DNA from: Paramecium octaurelia
Lineage: Eukaryota > Ciliophora > Oligohymenophorea > Peniculida > Parameciidae
NCBI GenBank assembly: GCA_905182995.1
Contig: CAJJDP010000127.1
Span: forward strand, 292,025 to 356,024
Reading direction: 5' to 3'
DNA: 64,000 bases
Shown here in pieces: positions 1 through 12,459 of the stretch. The stretch's first letter is position 1; the number at the start of each line of letters is the position of its first letter. The notes beneath the pieces are model-generated. The model was not told where the DNA came from and did no database searches. It saw only the letters and a list, made by a program, of their open reading frames with translations. The position numbers and the translations under genes were made by a program.

Positions 1-1238
1 TTGATTGAAAATCCCCTCATCATACATATTTGATGCAGTAGTAAAATCATTATATCCTTTATATTGCCAATAAGCCCAAGATTGCAAATAGTTATCTGCT
101 TTATATAATAAACTATTGAGTATATCTTTGGCAAATGGTTCATTTGGTAATGCTCCGAATTCAGTTAGCATAGCTCCAGTTCCTAAATGGTTGATGTTCA
201 TTTTTTTTAAAGGATACATTAAGTTATATAACTGTTTGCAAAGGAAGGTTGAGACATTTTCTATAGAGTAATAACTATATATAAATACCAATTCCACAAT
301 AGAGATGATAACTCAAGACTTCTTTCTTTTGATATTTTTTGCCTCCTACGTTGTGTTTGAATCCTGCTCCCAAAACATCTGTGAAGTAAGGTTCAAAAAA
401 TACGAGTTTCTCAGTATCAGCTTCTCTAATGTATTTATTGATTATTTAATAGAATGGCATGATGAGATGCTTATTAGCCCATCCTGGCCAGACGTATTAA
501 ATTTTGCTTCTTTAATAATTACCAGAGGCAGGCTCATTCATAATTTCATATCCCAAAACATTCCATTCTCCTTTATGCAATTCAGCCACTCTTTTCCAGA
601 AGAGTCCAAACATATCAGCTACACCATTTTCGTTTTTCAATATTGATTCTATATTCTTGCCAACATCTGAAGTCAAATAAAATTTGGCAAAGTTGTCCTA
701 TTTCAAACAGTCCTCAATCAATGGATATCCTTATTCATCCAATCTTAATTCAATAGTTTGAGGTGCTGGGAAATCTGTTTTAGTGACAGCCCAATCTGGG
801 AACCCTTCTCCACAGAACTGTCTATTAAGTAAGTCTTAATGAGCATCGAGAATAACATAAATATTGTATTTGGCAGCTAATCTAACAATGTCTCTAATGT
901 GCAGTAGATACTCTTCATTTACTTATCCTCTTTGGGGCATTCCAGCTTCGAAGGCTACATGCAATCGAATTACATTAAATCTATTGAGATTACATTTAAT
1001 AATAAATACCCCAAATCAACCAAGAGTTGGCAATCCTCATCAGAAAATGATGTCATTACGTCAAAATGATCCGTTACTGGGAAGTATGGGGCAGGCTTGT
1101 AGACAACATTAAAGCCATGGAATATTCTGATTGCTCCATTCTAATAATTAATGTAGCAACTACTTCATCAACAAAGTTCCCATGTTTATTAATGTGAACT
1201 GATATTGCTATTCCAATAATACATAATAAAAATTTCAT
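1..1238 (-). CDS. endoglycoceramidase-like glycoside hydrolase (GH5), 3' end beyond window
   Basis: The product probably removes the glycan from glycosphingolipids in one piece, on the secretory or lysosomal route. A short hydrophobic N-terminus (MKFLLCIIGIAIS) looks like a signal peptide. With TAA/TAG as Gln and three micro-introns removed (1141-1163, 981-1009, 261-288), the frame is continuous and reads, in order, NGAIRIFHGFNVVYK, PYFPVTDHFD, GFNVIRLHVAFEAGMP, ILDAHQDLLNRQFCGEGFPD, GYEIMNEPASG (NEP holds the acid/base Glu) and LTEFGALPNEPF (TEFG holds the nucleophile Glu). These are the landmarks of endoglycoceramidases in GH5. The first exon is exactly 25 codons to the first intron. The C-terminal beta-sandwich would lie left of the window. 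It is divergent from the pseudokinase gene, 59 bp away. Family confidence is high; substrate is inferred. Confidence 0.85.
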
Positions 1239-1297
1239 ATTTAATTTAATATCCTTTAAATTCTAAATATAATTAAAAAAATCGTTAAAAAAAATAA
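1239..1297. promoter_or_regulatory. 59-bp divergent intergenic region
   Basis: The start codons of two divergently oriented genes (ATG at 1238 on minus, 1298 on plus) are separated by only 59 very AT-rich bases. Both promoters and both 5' UTRs must fit here, which suits a compact Paramecium-like somatic genome. No defined motif is recognised. Confidence 0.5.
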
Positions 1298-4034
1298 ATG
1301 GGCAACGAACCATCAGCTCCAAATGATAAGATTGATTTCTTAAGACCAGTTCAAAAGAAAGCACCCGAGCCAACCCAAATCAACAAAGTCTAGTAGAATG
1401 AATGGAGAATTGGATTGCAACATCCTCATCTCTTGTAAACTTTGGGTGGCCAACCTGAGGGAGATTAGTATCGATACTTTTTCGAATTCTGTTAAATCAC
1501 TTTAGCATCTCTGCTGTAGGAACGATATGGAACTAAAAAGTACTTTCCTGAAGAAGACTTATAGGCATTGCTTTTGGGCATAAGCAGTGCTTTGAGTTTC
1601 TTGTAAGAGAAGGGACTGTCACATGGAGGTATATTAAACTCATATATCAATTAGACATTTGCACAACAGAAATATTCTTTGATTCAAACAGTTCAAGTTT
1701 CAAAGTTTTGGATTCAAATTTAATAAATGGAAGAGGAGCCTCTATTTAATAATTATTATCAGGAAAATTGAAATATCTTGCACCTGAAATATTACAAAAC
1801 CCAACACAACCATTTTCCGAGTCGTAATTGAGTAAAAATGATGTTTGGTGTTTGGGCATGGTCATGTTGGAAGCAAGCACGCTCAAACAAAATGACAATC
1901 TCTATCAAAATGGCTTATAATTTAGATTGATCTCAGATAGAATTAACGAAGTAGCTTAAATTTACAATTTACAATATGCTGAGAATATTGCATTAATGCT
2001 CAATTTCAACCCAAATGAAAGGTTAGATCCAGTTAATCTATTTAATTATCTACTTGAATAACAAAGAACTGCAAATGAATAAGATCAGCAGGTTGTTTAA
2101 CAATAGTAATATTAACAATTGCTTTAACAATAACAATTGTATTAACAATAATTATGTTAACAACAATAATAATAATAATAATAATAGTTATTATATTAAT
2201 AATCCTAGTAGTAGTAGTAACTTACTTATCAATAGGCTTAGTAATCCCAATTATAACAATAACCAATATAATATTTACCTTAACAGGTTGAACAATAGAA
2301 TTATCAATAATAATTAGTTTAACAACCATAATTACAACAAACCCAAGTTCCTCCCTAATACCTTCAGCAATAACAATAGTAGACAAACTAGCAACAATAA
2401 TACAATACTCAATAAGCATAATACGCATAATAATAATAACAATAACAATATGCTTAGACTCAATAACCAAGACAAAACCACCATCAATCAAGACCATCCT
2501 AAGATTTCATGATGACTTAACCTGATATGAATCAAACTATGTAAGGAGGTGTTTCCAGAGAAAGAGTTCCCACCAAAATTATCAAGAAACTAGTCTATCC
2601 TGATGGAAGAGTTGAATATCAAGAGAAATCTCATTCTGCTTCCAGGATGGGTAATTTATTATTCTATTACTTTTAGCTTAATAACCCTAATAGTAGAAAC
2701 CACAACAAATGATTCCCTAACAATAATAACCATAAGCTATGCCACAACAACAATAAATAATGGCATAACAATAATAGATGTTGTCTCAATAATAAATGAT
2801 TTAATAATAGTATGCCTAGCAACCCTAATATAATCCATAGTTTTAATAATAATAATACTAGTAATAGCCTTAACCTCAATATTAATAGAGGTAGAATGTT
2901 CTTGGTAATATTGAAAACTAAATGTAAGTTGTTACTAATGAACAAAACATTACTAGGTTGAAATAAGAAATCGAACACTCTAAGACTCTAATTTAATAAT
3001 ATAACTAATAAAAACCATAAGTTCAAGCTGAATCAATAGAGGAGAGAATAAGAAAAGTTATTGCACAATCATAAGCTTTAAGAGAAAACTTTGCATGAAT
3101 TATACCAATATATATATTATAAATTATCAGATAATGCTACCTAAATTAAATCAAAGTTCGTCAGTATAATAAGTGAAATCTCAAGAAGATTTCAGTTTGA
3201 ATGAAGCCAAAAGACGTTAAAAACAACTTGAGTTGGAATAACAAAATGTTGAAAACAGAATCAAATAACTTGCTAAAGAGAATGAGAAACTGTCCAAAAA
3301 AGTATAAATGGCAGAGCAATTGGCTCTAGATGTTTATGCTTCTCGTCTTGCTCAGAAAATTAAAGTAATTGTTGATTTCTAAAAAAATACTTAGAAAGAA
3401 CAGAAATTGCAATAATAATCTACTGTTGATCCATTGAAATACCAATAAACATAATATGAAAGAATGAATCTTAGGAAAATGAAATAAGAAGTAAAAGAAA
3501 TGAAACATAATGATGCATAATTGATGAGAAAATCGATTAAATACGAATTGATGAGAACTAGTGAAGAGCAAGCTAAAAAAGCATAAAATAAGAAATTAAG
3601 AGCTGCTTTAATCAAGGAAGATGAGAAATTGTCCTAGGCAGTGATTCAGGAAAAATTGTTAGAGAAATAATAAAAAGTTAGATTATTATAAGAACTAGAA
3701 AAATAAAAGATTCTTATAGAAAATGAAAAATACGAATACTAAATCAAATAATTGGAAGCTAAAGAAATTAAATTAGTAGAAAAATTACAAGCCACACAAC
3801 AGAGAGAATAGGATGTTAAATAAAAATTAATGGCAGCAACTAGACTGGCTCCTGAAGAATTTGATAGAACCTACTTGGGTAGTTAGTCAATTATTTGTGA
3901 AAAAGGGAATCATGTAAGATTATAAATATGAATAGGAAAAAACATAAGAAGAACAAAAGGAACAGTAAGAGGAACCAAAAAAAAAAGATGAAGATGAAAA
4001 TAAAGAAGGATAATAAGGAACCTAAACTGATTGA
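1298..4034 (+). CDS. Q-rich coiled-coil protein with N-terminal pseudokinase domain
   Basis: Starts MGNEPSAPNDKIDFLRP. Residues about 40-260 follow the protein-kinase order: a helix ending SALSFLQEKGL, SHGDICTTEIFF where kinases have HRDLKPxN, VLDSNL where they have DFG, KYLAPEIL (APE), DVWCLGMVMLE and NPNERLDP. The catalytic-loop Lys and Asn, the DFG Gly and an obvious VAIK Lys are missing, so it is probably a pseudokinase. A very long polyglutamine stretch (about 2060-2900, mostly TAA/CAA/TAG) and a charged coiled coil to the end follow. Introns: 1629-1654, 2651-2676, 3164-3185 and 3914-3935. A further frame change is solved by removing 19 nt at 3021-3039 (GT...AG), otherwise by a 1-nt sequence error. 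With all five removed the frame is exactly open, 873 aa, ending TGA. Kinase-like pseudokinases with coiled coils often act as scaffolds; the role here is unknown. Confidence 0.75.
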
Positions 4035-5052
4035 ATTGATTTATTATACGGATCGTCAGTATATTTTGAAAGAAAATTTTACTCCCGAAAATAACTTCAG
4101 ATGTCCTAGATATCTATAATTTTTAAGAAAAACATTTCATAAAATTTACAAATATATCATCATTATATAATTCTTCCTCTACAAATAAAAGTTTTTCATT
4201 TATAACTAAACCCAAAAATAACTGCAAGAATTTACTTCAATTTTTATTCAAATAAAGCTTAATTTCTAACTGAGTAAAATAACTTTAAGTTGTACAGGAG
4301 TATATTTTTGATTAAAATTAATTTCATCTGAATAGAGAAAGGAAAATTAGCTCTATTCAAGTTAATACTTAAGATGAAATTTGATTTAATTACCTTGAAT
4401 TAATATATTTCTGCAATATTGATCGAATTTATTATTATAAATTAAATGAGCTATTTTTTAGATCTTTTTTAGAATTATTTAATGATCAAAAATAGGAACT
4501 CAAATAACAACTTTAAGTATTATTACTATAATTTGTAATGATGGATAATTAAGTACAAGTTATAAAATAAAATGACTTAACAAAGAAATCCAATATTACT
4601 AATTAATGATAAAAAAATGAATACTAACTTCAATGATTTCGATGAACAAAATTCATTCGTGCAGTATTTTGATACAGTATTTAGCTTTGTTCATTAATAT
4701 AATTTCAAATCATAAAATGTGATGATATTACCTTATTAATTTCAACCCTTATTTATCACTTTTATATATTACTAAATAATTCATCCGGTTCAAAATCATA
4801 TTATAAATATATTTAATTGTAACTTGTTGGTCAAATTCTAATCATAAATAAGTTTATACCTATTTACTTAATATATTTTTTGAATCCAACATATAATAGA
4901 TATATTCAGATGAGATAATTCTAAATCTGAATAAATTTTTTTCAATTCAAGTTTTATTTCAAATTTAATAAACGACTCAGCTTATTAATTGACATCTAAT
5001 TAAAAAGTTAGATTCTCAAAATAACTAACACTTAGATAAAAATATTTAATAA
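4035..5052. other. intergenic, with coding-like fragments
   Basis: No complete gene is recognised. Short pieces look coding in the ciliate code on the plus strand, for example about 4441-4608, a Gln-rich frame reading FLELFNDQKQELKQQ and ending TAA TGA, and a piece near 4160-4310. They share no frame and no start, so they are probably remnants of a lost gene. The in-frame TGA at 4990 separates this stretch from the next gene. Confidence 0.4.
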
Positions 5053-8000
5053 ATGAATAATTTCTAAGAACTAATAATAAAACAGAATTAGAGAATTCGT
5101 AAAGAACTCTATCAAAACCTCATTATTGTGGGATAATTTTTTTATACTCTTATATGGATTTTTATAGCTATATATATTTTGGGAGAATAAAGAGAGGACT
5201 TGCAATTTAAAATATTTTATTATTTTAGTTTACCAACTATTTCACTACAATTCGATATTGAGTAGGTCATCATATAAAGCGTAACGATATTATTTTCATT
5301 GGCTTTCTTTCTAGCAATATTATTTGGAGGAAATTAGAAATATTCAAAAAGGATTGTTGATTTCCTTTGGGATGCTTATCCAAATTTATGTTAAATCGTA
5401 ATCATTCAAAATAGTGGGTATTGTCTACTAACTGATAAAATCAACTTTACATTGGGTGTCTTAAATATTTTAATGGCAATTGGGAATTCTCAAATAACCA
5501 GCCTATATTCATTTTAATAAAATCATACTCAAAAATTAATAAAATCTTATTTTGAAAGGAGCCTACATCCTCTGTGTTATTCAGTATTGGCATTATTCGC
5601 AGGTTTACAATTAAGCAGCTTCTACATATCCTACATATATTTAGGAACATAATTAATTTTCGACCTTTATTTTGGAATATTTTATTATGTGAAACCTCAC
5701 ATGCAATATTTAAATATTCAAACTTAAAGATTAGTTGTATTTGGCTCGTTTTTAAGATTCCCAGTGGTGCTGTTTCTATTTTATTATCAGGGCAATAGCA
5801 TTTTATTTTTTTCATTATTTTCTCTTCCATTAATGATATAGATACATCTAATACTGTGGGACAACAGATTTATGAACCTAATACATAGAACGAGTAAGTT
5901 TTTCTAATACATATGTGTTGATAAGTTTAGTGGGAGGGACAATCAGATCGAATGTTATATAGCATATTATTTTGAAATTATTGATTATAAGAAGCCGTTT
6001 AACCGGGTTTTGATGCTGAGCATTTTTTGTAATCATATGAACATGTGTTAAAATCTCAAATGCTTTTGCTAAAATAGAAACTTTCACGAAAGAGTTAAAA
6101 TAACAACCCAACTGACAATAGATGTAAAGGATATTCAATAGCAAATAAATTATGCAGTTGCAGAACAAGATATTTAAATGAGCTTTAAGGAGTTGATGTT
6201 GCTCTTCCTAGACAATTATATCAAGAATGTCAGATATACAACCCTGGGAGAGGCTTTGATTTTAAAGTTAAGCTTATATGAAATTTAAAGCTTCTAGCAG
6301 AGACTATTCTTAACAAAACTTAGGTTTTAATATCTAAAAATATATTATCATAAATTTCACCCTCAATTTTTAGAGAGATGGGCTACTTGTACATAGGTTA
6401 CTGAAAAATTATAACTTTACATAGGGGAGAGCAATAAATTGAATTTTAATCTTTCCAAGTCACTGAAATATTTTCATTTGCTAGATTAAATACAAATAAA
6501 TATATTTAGAGTTATAGAAGACAAAATACGTATATTGGAACTGTTGAAAAGGAACTATCAAAATGCAGTTCCTTTTCTTTTACATTAATCTACACAAAAA
6601 TATTTTAATTAATGTGATGAACTCGAATAGTTAATAAAACAATTAATTGAGCTTAACGGAATTTCATTTGAAGTCAGAGGATTACAAGATGAATTTTATT
6701 CACAAATAAAGGTAGATTATGCTCATAAGAATATCCATAAAAAGTCAACTATTCCTTTCATAAACTAAAATTAAACAGCATTTGTAATCTGCGATTATGA
6801 AGGAGACCTTATAATTAAGGATTATTCTAATAATTTTATCTCAATGATTGATGTAAGTTCATAAATAAAGGGAAGTGCCATTGAGTCAATTGTTCCAGTT
6901 ACGTTATAATAGTATCATAGAATGGCTATTGCTTAAATGGTCAGTACAGGCCAAACGAAATTGGTTAATAAGGAATAATACAGTTTAATGGTAAAATCAG
7001 AGAAATATATTTTGGAAGTGGATGCCTTACTAAGATTTGATTATAGATAATTAGAGTTATTGAGGTTCATTGGATTCATTCAATTGCGGGATAAGGACAG
7101 TATTTTAATACTTGCTAACGAGAAAGGCAAGATTGATTCATATTCTAGATCTGCTGGAGTATTACTTAAACTAGATGAAATTGATAGCAACCATCTGAAT
7201 TATTTTTACTTATCTCCTTGTTTATTACAAGAGAAGATGGAATTTGAGTTTGATGGGTTTTTATTAGTTCCTAAGAGACATTTTAGGTCTGATATTTTGA
7301 GCTACATGAAATATTTTTTAGGATCTCCTGATGAATGTATTATATTCTTAGTTAATGGGTAACATCAAAAGAAATGTTACACTTCAGTTACAATCTAATT
7401 TTTGAAAGTGAATTCTTTTTATTAATTAAAGGAATTTGATTTTAAACTGATTGCTTTAGATATCATGATGAGATAGATTATGATCTTAAAATAAGTCAGT
7501 AAATCTCAATATATGATGCCATCAGAATCAGTTCGTAAAATATAAACGTTTAAAAAGACTTTTAAGTTTCAACAAACTCACACAATTGAATTAACTGAGG
7601 AAGAATATAATTTGATTTATGAAGATGATTCAGAAAGGGAAATCTAAGTTTAAAATAAAAATCAGTATATTCTTCCTGAATTCATCCCATCTTTAGATTC
7701 CATAAGAACCCAAAATGAAAAATTGCTTCTCACTTTTGAGTAGTGTCGAGACTACCAATATAATTTAAGTAAAGATAAATCTTTTGAATAATAATAAAAA
7801 CTTGATACTTTGGAAGGATCCAAATCAGAGCAAGAAACATTAAGCAATCAAAAGAGGAATACTCATAAATTAATAGAAATTGAATTGAATGCTGCAGAAG
7901 ATCAAAATATCGAAGAATAATTATAAATTATATTAGCTACTGTCAAAACTAGATAAACACGTAAAGAATTTCTGGAAATGAAAAATCAGATGAAAAATAA

Positions 8001-9618
8001 GCATAAAACTAGTACTTGGTATGGAAGTGGAAATCAATAAACTTAAAAAAAACTTGTTAGAAGCATAGTTCAATAATTCTAAAATTCTTCCTTGAATTCA
8101 TTAATTTATATTAAAATAGCATCATGCTTTTTAGTTTTAATAAACGTTGGATTTATTCTTGGATTCGTAATCAATAGTATAATCAACATAGCTGGAATAT
8201 AAATGGATTCAAACAATCAAACTTATCCTCTCATATTATTTCAAGATATCAATTTGGTATTATTAGGTATTCAACTTGATGATTGGAATTAATCTTATTA
8301 TGAGATAGCACAATCTTTTAGAATCTTAGGAGCTGAATAATACTAAAATTTAAGTATTTATGTTAACGATGTTGAATTGGACTATCACACATTTCTGTAA
8401 GAACTTGATAAATAAACCATTATAGTTTAAGAAAATGGACTTCCAATTACCTATTTTACAAAATACTTTCTAAAAAATTATATGGTTGAAAAACTTAGAA
8501 CAATTGAAGAAGCTGCATCTGTTCCTGTGTTTGGAGAGGAAAGTCAATTTCTATTTGATAATTATCCTGAATTAGCAAATCAATTATGGAATTTGAAAAA
8601 TAAAACTACAAGAGATGTAGTTGAACGAATAGATGAATTAAATTTAATGTCATAACTATTGCTGATCCTCTCGATCATATGTAATCTAATAGCAATACTA
8701 ATCTATATAGCATTTCTAATTAGTGTTATTTAGTGGAGGAATTAGCTATATACAACATTATTCCTATTTAACAATGTTTAAACGTTGATTACTTAATTAT
8801 CAGATTCAATAAATCGTTAGTTCCTCTAAGTTTCAGGGACAAGAGGAGATGATGAAGAAAAAAATAAGAAAATTAAGTTAATATGGTAGATTTATGGAAT
8901 TCTAACTTTTTTTCTTCTATTGATCATCTCTTTAGGTGTGTACATACCACTGTTCCTGTATATTGATTCTGTCAATTTATAATCTATCGATGTTAATTAA
9001 CTTCAAACTGAACTCGCCATGATGCAATTGAAATAATCTGCTATTCTCACTTGGTATGCTATCAACCAAACCGAAAACAAGTATAATACTAATTTAGTCC
9101 ATAACACTTCTATTATTCAATATGTGATTGACTAATGTACCCCCTCTGAATAATTTGTTCTATACGATCTTCCTTTTGATAGTAAATATGATTATTTTCC
9201 AGAAATTCAGCAGTATTCAACAATCTCGCTATGCAATTGTTCTTTATTACAAAATCAATTAAAGAATGGATATTATGGATTTTAATCTTATGTCTCTTAA
9301 CATTTATTAGATTAAGAATAATTTGATGAAATCATGGATGCCTATAAAATTGTATTTGAATATCAAATCAAAAAAAAAACAGAATTTGACGATTACATGC
9401 AAGTTAGATTAAAAAATACTTAATTAACCTTATAAATCATCTTGGAGATAAGTGTGATAATTATCATTCTAATTTAAACATTGATTCTAATTTTAATCCA
9501 TGGATAAATTATTAAAATAATTTAATCTGCTAAAACTATTATATACTTATTTCCTCCTTAAATTTTAGCAAACAACAAATATACTTTATAAGTATTAATC
9601 TAAAGTAGCAATTAATGA
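5053..9618 (+). CDS. large multi-membrane PAS-domain protein (tmcB-like ciliate family)
   Basis: One uninterrupted frame of 1,521 codons from the first ATG after a TGA (4990) to TGA at 9616; no intron is needed. Residues about 20-290 form several hydrophobic helices (such as FLAILFGG, FYYVKPHMQYL). Near residue 326 is the Cys motif CNHMNMCQNLKCFC, followed by a long helical, TPR-like region. Residues about 575-720 are PAS-like: AFVICDYEGDLIIKDYSNNF, SAIESIVPVTLQQYHR, YILEVDALLRFDYRQ. The C-terminal half carries four strong membrane helices near residues 1016-1050, 1200-1230, 1280-1305 and 1463-1490. This order matches the large ciliate proteins related to Dictyostelium tmcB, thought to be membrane-bound sensors. 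The family assignment is from recalled architecture, not a search. A soluble PAS histidine kinase is unlikely, since no HATPase motif is seen. Confidence 0.75.
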
Positions 9619-10113
9619 TATAGTATTATTTTTATTTATTATTTATTTATCAATCTCTAAATTATATTATAAATTCAAGATTTCCTCATCCTTAAATTCA
9701 AAGAATATCATCCAAAAAGAATAAGAATATAACTTTAATTCATATTTATCTTTTGTTTTTATCTTTCTAATTTCAAAAAAGATCTACTTCTTAAAAAGTT
9801 CTAACAGAAGAATCAATAATTAATCATTTTTTAAATCTGAAGTTTATGAACAATATTCTGCATGAACATTAATTATCAGAATAAATGAATTATTATCTGT
9901 GAATTAATATCGCCCAAGGCATATATGTAAATCAATCTATAATATCTTTATTATATACAATCATTAGATGAATAAGTAAATATTAAATACAACTTAAACT
10001 TTATCTTCTAAATACAAAATTTTTAGTTTGAGCTCATTAAATTTATCAGATGCAGTGGTTAGAGACCTATCAATATTATTATAATTTCTGTTTTTAATTA
10101 TTAAATAAATCTC
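9619..10113. other. intergenic region
   Basis: AT-rich with runs of T and A. I see no gene, RNA or repeat. It must hold the 3' end of the large membrane-protein gene and the promoter of the Myb-like gene. Confidence 0.4.
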
Positions 10114-10737
10114 ATGATGAGAAATGGACTTGAATAGATTTGTAATTAGGCTACTAGTTTTTGGAAATCACAACTCTTTCTATAATCAAAACATGTTGAA
10201 GAGGCCTCTACGAATATTGGTTCAAATATCCTTGTGTATGACTCAATATTTGAAGTATCAGCTAAAAAAACTGAAGATTTTCTCTTTCCAGAAGCACAAA
10301 AATAAAACTAGATTAACGAAAAATGCGAAGAAGAATTTGTTTACCCTGAAATACAAAACTCTTAATAACTTTAACTTGAGGAGAATAGTCAAGAGGAGAA
10401 TAGTCAAGAGGAGAAGGATAGTTTTTCTTGTGCTGAGAGTTAAAATAGGAAAAAAGAAAAGAAAAAATCAAGAACTCGATCAAAAAAATCAAGTAAACAT
10501 TTATTTAAATTATAAGCTAAATAAAGACTAACTATAAGTCAAGAAGCCTTCATTTTGGAGCAAACTAGAAAGGGAACTAATCCTGCAGATATTGCTCTAT
10601 AAATCCCCAGTGCAGCATTCAATTAAATTAAGAATCGCTTGATGAAAAAACTAAAATATTTGAGTTAAAATAACGAATTTTCATGCTAAAATATTGCTGA
10701 TCTGATTGAGAGGATATAAATACTATAACAGTAATGA
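10114..10737 (+). CDS. small Myb/SANT-like protein
   Basis: 207 codons, starting at a double ATG (MMRNGLEQIC) and ending TGA at 10735; the frame has many TAA/TAG Gln codons. The N-terminal two thirds are acidic, Ser/Gln-rich and low in complexity, with a tandem ENSQEENSQEE. A basic patch follows (RKKEKKKSRTRSKKSSK), likely a nuclear localisation signal. Residues about 138-185 read RLTISQEAFILEQ, GTNPADIALQIPSAAF, QIKNRLMKKLKYLS. The ending corresponds to the third helix of a Myb repeat (family pattern QxKNRWxxxLK), with Leu replacing the Trp. It is probably a DNA-binding or chromatin protein. A second open frame from 10734 to TGA at 10884 encodes a helical tail (IEELRQHIQTIENHL) and could be joined by an unseen intron or a frame error. 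Length is therefore uncertain. Confidence 0.6.
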
Positions 10738-11439
10738 AAATAATTAAAGTTAGAGAGGAAGACATAGATAACACTACGAAAATAGAAGAGTTAAGATAGC
10801 ATATCCAAACAATTGAGAACCACTTGAATTCAACAAAGAAGCTGATCTTATAAAAATATATGATTTTATATCAACAAGAGCAATGAAGAGATTTACTTTA
10901 TTCAAAATCATCAATAAAATTGAATTTGAGTATTATTCAAATCTCATACTATAATTAGTTTAAAAATACAAAATAATTCATAAATAAAATAATATAAAAT
11001 TATTGCAATTATATTATTTATGTTAGAGTTTTTCAAAAGCAATAATTATAAGAAAAAACTAATTTTGCTTTATTTATCTATTTAAAATAATAATGGAATG
11101 ATGATAATTCACGTAATTTAATAAAAGAACAGTTTGATTAAAGATATAACTAATATTCATTCTTGAAAAATGGATAAAATTAAGAATAAAAATATTTATA
11201 GATTCTTCAATATGTAACATCGAGAAATATATGAAATTAAAAAATAAATTATAAGTTCGGTGCCCAACTAGAAAATAGGAATCAAAGATCCTTTTGAAAG
11301 TACTCAATTGACTAAATACTTATATTTCGACCTTACAAGAAATCCTATTTTCGATGAAGCCCTTTATGAAATTAATGAAGCTTAGAGGCTAAATCACTCT
11401 AAAAAAACAAATACTTTTTGATAGGTGAGTTCTCGGTAA

Positions 11440-12400
11440 AAAAAGATTAATTGTAATAAGTATAAGACGGATACAGAGAGTTATTAAACTCAATCCTCGA
11501 ATAGCAGATGCTTATTTTAACAGATGCATTTTAGCACTTATTTTTAGGAAAAGAAAATTTAAAATTTCACACTTAATCAACTACATCGAAAGTTTACTGA
11601 GTGTGTTTATCTAAATGGTATATTATTTGCAAAAATAGCCAATTTATGAAAAATAGAAAGCTTATAAGAAGCAGCTTTAACAAAGCATGAGGATGGTGTA
11701 TTCGAATGAAATTAGACAGTAGAAATAAGGTCTACTTCCACTGACGCTTTTTTAAAAGAACAGAATTGTTGTTAGGTATGAATAGGAATTCAGACGTTTT
11801 GGAAAATTACAATAAATCAGTGAAGTTGATCCTACAAGAGCTTAATCTTATGAACAAAGAGGTATTTTATTATCTTTAGGAAAGGTAACATTATACAATA
11901 AATGGAGATTTATGAAGAGGTGTTTTTAAATTTCAATGAAGTAATTCAATTAAATTCAAATTTTGCTAATAATTATGAGAATAGAGGTCATAAATTATTC
12001 TATCCAAAGGTTTGTTATTTAAGTTTTCAAAGCTTACAAGAATAGACCTTTTTCAGCCAATTTGCTTCAAAAAAATTAATTAAAATGGTAAAGCCTTAAG
12101 TGACTACACTAAAATCTTAGAATTAAACTCAAAATATGTTTATATTTAAAGAGGTAAAATTCATTTAAATAGAGCTAATTGCTATAATTATAAGCTGAAT
12201 AAAATTACATAAAAGTAATTAAATTAATTTCGACCAAATCGAGAATTATTGCAAACGAGGTTAGGAATTATTAATATGAAAGCTAATCTGTGTAAATAGT
12301 TAGGCTAGATGATTTAGTAAATGAAAGATTATTATAAACTTTTGAAGATTAATCCAAAAATTCAAATTGTTATTGAAATAAAGGGATTGATTTTCTTTAT
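11440..12400 (+). pseudogene. decayed TPR protein gene
   Basis: TPR-like pieces appear in changing frames: VIKLNPRIADAYFNRC near 11480, ISEVDPTRAQSYEQRG near 11818, FNEVIQLNSNFANNYENRG near 11930 and ALSDYTKILELNSKYVYIQRG near 12090. Each has the alternating small/aromatic pattern and Asn/Pro turn of a tetratricopeptide repeat, with TAA/TAG as Gln. TGA codons and frame jumps lie between them and cannot all be explained by 20-35 nt introns. The gene seems to be a relative of the TPR gene at 14.7-15.5 kb on the other strand. Between 10738 and 11440 I see only the possible coiled-coil tail described for the Myb-like gene and AT-rich sequence. Confidence 0.6.
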
Positions 12401-12459
12401 GGAGGCCATCAAAGAATTTAAATTATAATATTAATGTTGATATAAATAGCTATGAACGG

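Noticed and set aside
2054..2978. Asn-rich and hydrophobic frames on both strands over the trinucleotide-rich stretch
   Set aside because: They are shadows of the polyglutamine-coding frame (TAA/CAA/TAG) of the pseudokinase gene read in other frames.
10124..10531. 135-codon standard-code frame rich in Lys/Arg
   Set aside because: It is the shifted shadow of the Myb-like gene; the ciliate-code frame starting at 10114 has the balanced, domain-bearing protein.
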